Shown piece after piece: positions 5,366-8,164 of a stretch of DNA of 8,164 bases. The position numbers and the translations under genes are program-made. How positions within the stretch are numbered: the stretch's first letter is position 1; every line of letters starts with the position of its first letter. The stretch is from an uncultured Kineosporia sp. Its GTDB lineage: Bacteria > Actinomycetota > Actinomycetes > Actinomycetales > Kineosporiaceae. Location of the stretch: positions 1-8,164 of the forward strand of contig CALMAR010000393.1 of NCBI GenBank assembly GCA_937859855.1, given 5' to 3'. The notes beneath the pieces were generated by a model that saw only the letters and a list, made by a program, of their open reading frames with translations, had not been told where the DNA came from and made no database searches.

Positions 5366-5598
5366 TAACGGACAGCTCTCGTTGGACGTCCAATCAGAAT
5401 GATGTTCTCGGCCGACATACCAAGAGCCGACATCTCGAAATCAGTCATTCGATATCGGAAGCTCGGGCGGTACTTCCGGCGGATCGTGGCCCGACACCTT
5501 GCGCGCACGTGGTCCTAGTCGGCGAGGCTCAGGACGGCCACCGCGCTCTTTGAGCGCGAGCCCTGTGGACAACTCCCGAAGGCCGCCCCGCGCCGCCC
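5366..5598. other. Chromosomal spacer right of the island; no convincing gene
   Basis: This should be the sequence that originally followed tRNA-Val. One tiny plus-strand frame, 5399-5518 (39 codons, tandem ATG start, very basic, containing RYRKLGRYFRRIVARH), is too short and lacks a ribosome-binding site, so it is not called. A perfect 7-bp hairpin lies at 5542-5558 and a DnaA-box-like TGTGGACAA at 5564-5572. Confidence 0.4.
5542..5558. terminator. Small GC hairpin, possible terminator
   Basis: CGCGCTC, a TTT loop and GAGCGCG form a perfect 7-bp stem upstream of the next gene. There is no T-tract; actinobacterial terminators often lack one, so termination is possible but unproven. Which transcript it would end is unclear; tRNA read-through before island insertion is one option. 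Confidence 0.25.
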
Positions 5599-5604
5599 TA
5601 CGAT
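5599..5604 (+). promoter_or_regulatory. -10 element, leaderless start for the small acidic-tail protein
   Basis: TACGAT matches TATAAT at four positions and ends 8 nt before the ATG at 5613. No ribosome-binding site precedes the ATG, so a leaderless transcript is likely. A TGGACA hexamer upstream is about 27 nt away, too far to act as its -35. Confidence 0.45.
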
Positions 5605-5612
5605 TTCCGGGT

Positions 5613-5972
5613 ATGGACGAATCGGACGACACCAGGGTGATGTTGAAAAGCGGCGAAGGCCGCTGGGTCTGGGCGACCGTGGCGCCCGCGGGCGACCTCA
5701 CGGTCTCCGGTCAGATCCTCCGGTCGCAGGGCTCCGTGCTCGAGGAGTACGAGTGGTCGGACACCGTTCCCGCTGCGGCGGTGCCACGCCTGTTCGCGGC
5801 GCTCGGCGAACCTGCGGACGCGCCCATGGCCGACGTCCTCGCGCGGCACGGCGAACAGCTGGCCGAGCTGCCGAGGCTGGCCGCCTCAGCGGGCCTCGAG
5901 CTGTCCTCGTGGACCCGCTACGACGTCGAGGACGACGAGGACGTGGAGGACGGCGAGGACGGCGGCTTCTGA
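5613..5972 (+). CDS. Conserved-looking small protein with acidic C-terminal tail, function unknown
   Basis: A 119-residue protein I cannot assign to a named family. It begins MDESDDTRVMLKSGEGRWVW and continues with a beta-rich segment including LTVSGQILRSQG and EEYEWSDTVP. A helical middle follows with VPRLFAALG and MADVLARHGEQLAELPRLA, then LELSSWTRYDVE. The tail from about residue 104 is almost entirely Asp/Glu, ending DGGF. There is no signal peptide, membrane segment or cysteine. The ATG at 5613 is preferred to the GTG or ATG codons further upstream because a -10 box lies just before it and the upstream extension is Arg/Pro-rich noise. Codon use is like the chromosomal genes. It precedes the M1 peptidase gene by 92 nt on the same strand, but that gene has its own ribosome-binding site, so no operon is claimed. 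Confidence 0.75.
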   Translation: MDESDDTRVMLKSGEGRWVWATVAPAGDLTVSGQILRSQGSVLEEYEWSDTVPAAAVPRLFAALGEPADAPMADVLARHGEQLAELPRLAASAGLELSSWTRYDVEDDEDVEDGEDGGF

Positions 5973-5982
5973 ATCGCCCCTA

Positions 5983-6004
5983 CCTGTGCGATTCCTGTGC
6001 GAAT
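5983..6004. repeat. 11-bp tandem direct repeat upstream of the M1 peptidase
   Basis: CCTGTGCGATT (5983-5993) is followed immediately by CCTGTGCGAAT (5994-6004), 10 of 11 positions identical. A period of one helical turn places two identical faces side by side, as in tandem activator sites. TATAGC (6011-6016) and TAGAGT (6021-6026) downstream are weak -10 candidates. Function is not established. Confidence 0.35.
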
Positions 6005-6064
6005 TGTCGCTATAGCCGCATAGAGTGCCCGGTGTCGTTCTCCGGACTGCGAGGGAGCATCACC

Positions 6065-8164
6065 GTGAACGGACTGCTCAAGGCGGGGCTTGCCCTCGTC
6101 GCCGGGGGGAGCCTGGCCCTGGCGCCGCTGGCCGCCCAGGCCGATCCCTACACGCCCGGGGCGCCCGGTGCCGGCGACAGCTACTTCCCCCAGGACGGCA
6201 ACGGCGGGTACGACGTCCGGCACTACGACCTGGCCGTGGAGTACCGGCCGGCCACGGACCGGGTCATCGGCACGACCACGATCGTGGCCAGGGCCACGCA
6301 GAACCTGTCCCGGTTCGACCTCGACCTGACCGGGCTGACTGTCCGGTCGATCACCGTCGACGGCGACGCCGCCACCTGGAAGCGCAACGGGCAGGAACTC
6401 GTCGTCACCCCGCCGTCCGGGCTGGCCGCCGGGAGCCGGTTCAGCACCGTCGTCACCTACGACGGCTCGCCTGCCACGATCGAGGACGAGCTCGGCGACA
6501 ACGGCTTCTTCCACACCACGGACGGTGCCTTCGTCGCGGGGGAGCCGCACGGCGCCGCGGCCTGGTACCCGGTCAGCGACCACCCGAGCGACAAGGCCAC
6601 CTACACGTTCCACATCACCACGCCGAAGGGCCTGCAGACGATCGCGAACGGCGTGCTGAAGAGGCGGCAGACCTCCGGCGCGAAGACGACGTGGACCTGG
6701 GTCGAGAATCAGCCGATGGCCTCGTACCTGGCCACCTTCGCGACCGGCCACTACACCACCAAGGCCTACACCTCGCACGGGCTCAAGGTCGTCGACGCGG
6801 TCGACTCCGACCTGTTCACCCCGTTCGCCACGCCGCGCACGGGCAGCCGGTACGCGGTCTCGGGAGCGGCGAACAACTCCTACAAGCGCCTGGCGCGCAC
6901 CTTCAGCGTCCCGGCCGGAGGAGCCTCGCTGTCCTTCGACATCGCCCGGGACACCGAGCTCACCTACGACTACGTCTTCGTCGAGGCGCACACGGTCGGT
7001 GCCGACGACTGGACGACGCTGCCGGACGAGAACGGCCACACCAGCCAGAGCACAGGCAACGCCTGCACCTACGGCTGGGCCGGGATCCACCCCTTCCTGG
7101 AGCACTACCAGACCCGGGTGGACGACGACACGTGCACTCCCAGCGGCACCACCGGGGACTGGTGGGGCGCCACCGGGGCCAGTGACGGCTACGAGAACTG
7201 GAAGGTCGACCTGTCGCCCTACGCCGGCAAGGACGTCGAGGTGTCGATCACCTACGTCAGTGACGACGTCAACCAGGGCGCGGGTGTCTTCGTCGACGAC
7301 GTGGTCAGCTCGACCGGCGACGGCAGCACCTCGTTCGAGGCGGACGCCGACCCGCTGGACGGCTGGCACGTGCCCGGCCCGCCGGAGGGCAGCCCCGGCA
7401 ACGACAACGACTGGCAGGCAGGCACCGCCGACCTGGTGGTGACGCCGGGCGACATCGCCCGGGGTTCGCTCTCCCGCGAGGGCGAGATCGTCGGGTTCCT
7501 GTCCTCGAAGTTCGGCCACTACCCGTTCGACGCGCTGGGCGGCATCGTTCCGGACGAGGACCGGCTCGGGTTCGCCCTGGAGACGCAGACGCGCCCGGTG
7601 TACGGCAAGAGCTTCTTCTCCGACCCCGTGTCCGGCGACAGCGTGGTGGTGCACGAGCTCACGCACCAGTGGTTCGGCGACAGCCTTGCCCTGGAGCGGT
7701 GGAAGTACATCTGGCTGAACGAGGGCTTCGCCACCTACGCGGAGTGGCTGTGGAGCGAGCACGAGGGCCTCGGCACCGCGCAGGAGAACTTCGACGCGTT
7801 CGCGGCGATCCCGGCCGACGACGCGTTCTGGAACGTGACGATCGGCGACCCCGGCCCTGACCTGCTGTTCGACGGCTCGGTCTACTACCGCGGCGCGATG
7901 ACCCTGCACGCGCTGCGGGTGAAGATCGGCGATCGGGCCTTCTTCTCCCTGCTCAAGCAGTGGACCAGGGCGCATGCCCAGGGCAATGTCACCATCCCGC
8001 AGTTCATCCGGCTGGCGGAGAAGGTCTCCGGGAAGGATCTGGGCGGCTTCTTCACCACCTGGCTGTACACGCCGGAGAAGCCTGCCGGGATCGACCCGGT
8101 GACGGCGGCCGCGAAGTCGGCGGCGACCGGCCCCGCCGGGGAGCCGCCCGGCCCGGCCCCGCGG
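6065..8164 (+). CDS. Secreted M1-family zinc metallopeptidase with inserted InhA-like beta domain, 3' truncated
   Basis: The first 700 codons of a gluzincin aminopeptidase; the frame is still open at the right edge. The GTG start has a GAGGGAG site 7 nt upstream. Residues 1-26 form a signal peptide with a probable cut after AQA, so the enzyme is exported. The N-terminal M1 beta domain spans about 30-250. The catalytic domain resumes near 473: GFALETQTR (502-510) replaces the GAMEN exopeptidase motif, HELTH (530-534) with E553 18 residues later is the zinc site, E531 is the general base, and Y607 in VYYRG is the transition-state tyrosine. Between them (about 252-470) lies an inserted module: SLSFDIARDTELTYDYVFVE, DWTTLP, WKVDLSPYAGKDVEVSITYV, GVFVDDV and a final FEADADPLDGWHV. 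This resembles the beta-sandwich (MAM/VEG-like) region of immune-inhibitor-A (M6) peptidases. It has two cysteines that could form a disulfide after export. Confidence 0.93.
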   Translation, partial: MNGLLKAGLALVAGGSLALAPLAAQADPYTPGAPGAGDSYFPQDGNGGYDVRHYDLAVEYRPATDRVIGTTTIVARATQNLSRFDLDLTGLTVRSITVDGDAATWKRNGQELVVTPPSGLAAGSRFSTVVTYDGSPATIEDELGDNGFFHTTDGAFVAGEPHGAAAWYPVSDHPSDKATYTFHITTPKGLQTIANGVLKRRQTSGAKTTWTWVENQPMASYLATFATGHYTTKAYTSHGLKVVDAVDSDLFTPFATPRTGSRYAVSGAANNSYKRLARTFSVPAGGASLSFDIARDTELTYDYVFVEAHTVGADDWTTLPDENGHTSQSTGNACTYGWAGIHPFLEHYQTRVDDDTCTPSGTTGDWWGATGASDGYENWKVDLSPYAGKDVEVSITYVSDDVNQGAGVFVDDVVSSTGDGSTSFEADADPLDGWHVPGPPEGSPGNDNDWQAGTADLVVTPGDIARGSLSREGEIVGFLSSKFGHYPFDALGGIVPDEDRLGFALETQTRPVYGKSFFSDPVSGDSVVVHELTHQWFGDSLALERWKYIWLNEGFATYAEWLWSEHEGLGTAQENFDAFAAIPADDAFWNVTIGDPGPDLLFDGSVYYRGAMTLHALRVKIGDRAFFSLLKQWTRAHAQGNVTIPQFIRLAEKVSGKDLGGFFTTWLYTPEKPAGIDPVTAAAKSAATGPAGEPPGPAPR

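Noticed and set aside
5224..5508. Minus-strand frame containing GDTGIEPVTS
   Set aside because: This peptide is the well-known false translation of the 3' end of a tRNA read antisense. It comes from the attR copy, not from a gene.
5564..5572. DnaA-box-like TGTGGACAA
   Set aside because: A single copy with no cluster, no AT-rich unwinding region and no dnaA/dnaN neighbours. Not evidence for an origin.
5918..7975. A 685-codon open frame on the minus strand
   Set aside because: It lies antisense to the M1 peptidase, whose motifs are unmistakable. Its Val/Gly/Arg/Ala-rich product is the usual mirror-frame artefact of GC-rich codon use.
1..8164. CRISPR arrays, insertion sequences, riboswitches
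   Set aside because: No spaced repeat series, no transposase or terminal inverted repeats, and no recognisable riboswitch core were seen on either strand.

Overview
The window is high-GC DNA with GC-ending codons, from a spore-forming actinomycete. An SsgA/SsgB-type protein occurs only in morphologically complex, sporulating actinobacteria. A PGPGW-motif membrane protein beside it, candidate leaderless promoters and a CCA-encoding tRNA-Val fit the same group. The exact genus cannot be read from the sequence; Streptosporangiales or a related order is a guess.

Region 1 (1-1785) is ordinary chromosome. It holds the 3' part of an aminodeoxychorismate lyase-like class IV aminotransferase gene (folate/PABA branch), a convergent ssgB-like cell-division gene with a sigma-H/sigma-B-type promoter, and a divergent TIGR02611/PGPGW membrane-protein gene that looks leaderless. 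The promoter region of a tRNA-Val follows.

Region 2 (1786-5365) is the most interesting part: a small, degraded integrative element. The 3' end of tRNA-Val(CAC) at 1825-1865 recurs at 5325-5365 as a 41-bp direct repeat with one mismatch, exactly 3,500 bp away. These are read as attL and attR. Just inside attL is an excisionase-like gene killed by an in-frame stop; no integrase, replication or transfer gene is visible. The cargo is an Arr-type rifamycin ADP-ribosyltransferase gene and an operon of an NAD(P)-binding oxidoreductase plus a small alpha/beta-barrel protein. This operon is transcribed divergently from a LuxR-family regulator gene that is now frameshifted. The two divergent promoters share a perfect 13-bp inverted repeat, placed so that each outer arm supplies the -35 element of one promoter. 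The element therefore looks like a 'stranded' island: mobility lost, resistance gene apparently intact.

Region 3 (5366-8164) is chromosome again. It has about 250 bases with no convincing gene, a small acidic-tailed protein of unknown function (probably leaderless), and the first 700 codons of a secreted M1-family zinc aminopeptidase. In the peptidase, a domain of about 215 residues resembling the beta-sandwich modules of immune-inhibitor-A peptidases is inserted between the N-terminal beta domain and the catalytic domain. Its gene runs off the right edge.
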